Part shown: positions 4,420 to 5,311 of the stretch, piece after piece
Numbering within the stretch: the stretch's first letter is position 1
Layout of the letters: the number at the start of each line of letters is the position of its first letter
NCBI GenBank assembly: GCA_947426875.1
Contig: CANEFU010000089.1
Location: 1 to 5,311 of the forward strand
Source: an uncultured Clostridium sp.
Lineage (GTDB): Bacteria > Bacillota > Clostridia > TANB77 > CAG-508
Direction: 5' to 3'
DNA length: 5,311 bases
Program-made: the position numbers and the translations under genes
The notes under the pieces: generated by a model
The model's database searches: none
What the model was told of the DNA's origin: nothing
The model's input: the letters and a program-made list of their open reading frames with translations, nothing else

Positions 4420-5311
4420 CATTCAAAATAATTTAATTTCATTGCTTTTTTCACTTTTTTCATTGTTTCTTTTGCAACTTCTCTTGCCTTTTGAGTTCCT
4501 TCTTTTAAAATTTCATCAACTTCTTCTGGATGTGCTTCATAGTACGCTCTTTTTTCTCTGATTGGTTTTAATGTGCTTGCAATATTTTGAGCTAATTGTT
4601 TTTTACATGCTACACATCCTCTTTTTCCTGCTTTACATTCTTCACATACTGTTTTTACTTCTTCTTTATCACTAAACAAGTTGTGATAATATGCCACCAT
4701 ACATATATCAGGGTTCCCTAAGTCATCTTTTTTTATTCGATTTGGGTCTGTTACAGCACTCATAACTTTTTTATTTATTTCTTCTTCACTATCTGATAAG
4801 TAAATAGCATTTCCTAAAGATTTGCCCATTTTTTCATTTCCGTCTAGTCCTTTAATTCTTTTCCCACTTGATAATACAGCTTCTGGTTCTACCAATACTT
4901 CACCATATATACTATTAAACTTTCTTACAATTTCTCTACATTGCTCTATTAATGGCAATTGGTCTTCTCCTACTGGTATGTATTTTCCCTCAAATGCTGT
5001 TATATCTGCTGCTTGGCTTACTGGATATCCTAAAAATCCATAAGTTACACTTTCCCCAAAAATTTCTCTTTTTTGTGCAATTTCTGTTTTTACAGTTGGA
5101 TTTCTTTCTAATCTTGCTATGGTTACTAAATTTGAATAAAATACAGTTAGTTCTGCTACTTCTGGTATCATTGATTGAATATAAATGGTGGTTTTTTTAG
5201 GGTCTATTCCAATTGATAAATAGTCGATGGCTACTTCTCTTACATTTTTTCTTACCTTTTCTGGATTATTAAAATTATCTGTTAAAGCTTGAACATCTGC
5301 AATTAAAATAT
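4419..5311 (-). CDS. trpS: Tryptophanyl-tRNA synthetase, N-terminus outside window
   Basis: This class Ic synthetase attaches tryptophan to tRNA-Trp in the cytoplasm. The frame stays open to the window edge, giving about 297 residues. Codons upstream of the ATG at 5171 read ILIADVQALTDN and VAIDYLSIGIDPKKTTIYIQS, clear TrpS sequence, so that ATG is internal. The missing part, probably 30-40 residues, should carry the HIGH signature. Visible motifs, numbered from the Met at 5171, are LTVFYSNLVTIARLERNPTV (8-27), YPVSQAADITAF (49-60), VGEDQLPLIEQ (67-77) and the KMSKS loop as KMGKS (114-118). A cysteine set C157, C179, C186 and C189 (C-x21-C-x6-C-x2-C) resembles the 4Fe-4S motif known from the Thermotoga maritima enzyme. 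C176 is an additional nearby cysteine. The C-terminal end, KAMKLNYFE, looks intact. It lies upstream of obg and may share its transcript. Confidence 0.96.
   Translation of the reverse strand, partial: ILIADVQALTDNFNNPEKVRKNVREVAIDYLSIGIDPKKTTIYIQSMIPEVAELTVFYSNLVTIARLERNPTVKTEIAQKREIFGESVTYGFLGYPVSQAADITAFEGKYIPVGEDQLPLIEQCREIVRKFNSIYGEVLVEPEAVLSSGKRIKGLDGNEKMGKSLGNAIYLSDSEEEINKKVMSAVTDPNRIKKDDLGNPDICMVAYYHNLFSDKEEVKTVCEECKAGKRGCVACKKQLAQNIASTLKPIREKRAYYEAHPEEVDEILKEGTQKAREVAKETMKKVKKAMKLNYFE

Noticed and set aside
4419..5171. A short TrpS starting at the ATG at 5171
   Set aside because: The frame continues upstream with conserved TrpS sequence (IADVQALTDN, DYLSIGIDP), so this Met is internal and the gene runs off the window.
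4822..5200. Two plus-strand open frames opposite trpS
   Set aside because: Both are antisense shadows of trpS, hydrophobic by composition and without start signals.

Overview
The window looks like the chromosome of a low-G+C Bacillota (Firmicutes), most likely of the class Clostridia. The reasons are the strongly A+T-rich sequence and codon use, purine-rich Shine-Dalgarno sites, near-consensus sigma-A promoters, a clostridial-type TrpS with a four-cysteine motif, and a single polypeptide joining TsaB and RimI. It is a housekeeping region. I see no phage genes, no transposase, no CRISPR array, and no tRNA or rRNA gene.

Layout from left to right: (1) 1-198 (+) is the 3' end of an unrecognised protein gene, followed by a long hairpin (215-259) that can act as a terminator on both strands. 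(2) 272-1282 (-) is an MreB-family actin with no mreC or mreD behind it. (3) 1283-1414 is a 132-bp divergent control region. It holds a near-consensus promoter for mreB, three TGTAAY hexamers at exact 11-bp intervals across that promoter (a match to the published WalR box), and a promoter-like sequence for the rightward operon. (4) 1415-2990 (+) is a two-gene operon, tsaE followed by a tsaB-rimI fusion that overlaps it, ending in a terminator that contains the stop codon. (5) 3014-4288 (-) is the ribosome-assembly GTPase Obg. (6) 4303-4419 is a 117-bp imperfect palindrome with TTTAGGGACAGGT in its arms. It looks like a REP- or MITE-type repeat and begins in the stop codon of the next gene. (7) 4419-5311 (-) is trpS, tryptophanyl-tRNA synthetase, cut by the window edge so that its N-terminus is missing.

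Most of the genes serve translation. TsaE and TsaB belong to the N6-threonylcarbamoyladenosine (t6A37) tRNA-modification machinery, RimI acetylates N-termini, Obg is a 50S assembly GTPase, and TrpS charges tRNA-Trp. MreB is the exception and directs cell-wall elongation. TsaD, the catalytic partner of TsaB, does not follow tsaB here and must be encoded elsewhere. The three observations most worth following up are the WalR-like tandem repeats at the mreB promoter, the palindromic element between trpS and obg, and the cysteine cluster with a KMGKS loop in TrpS.
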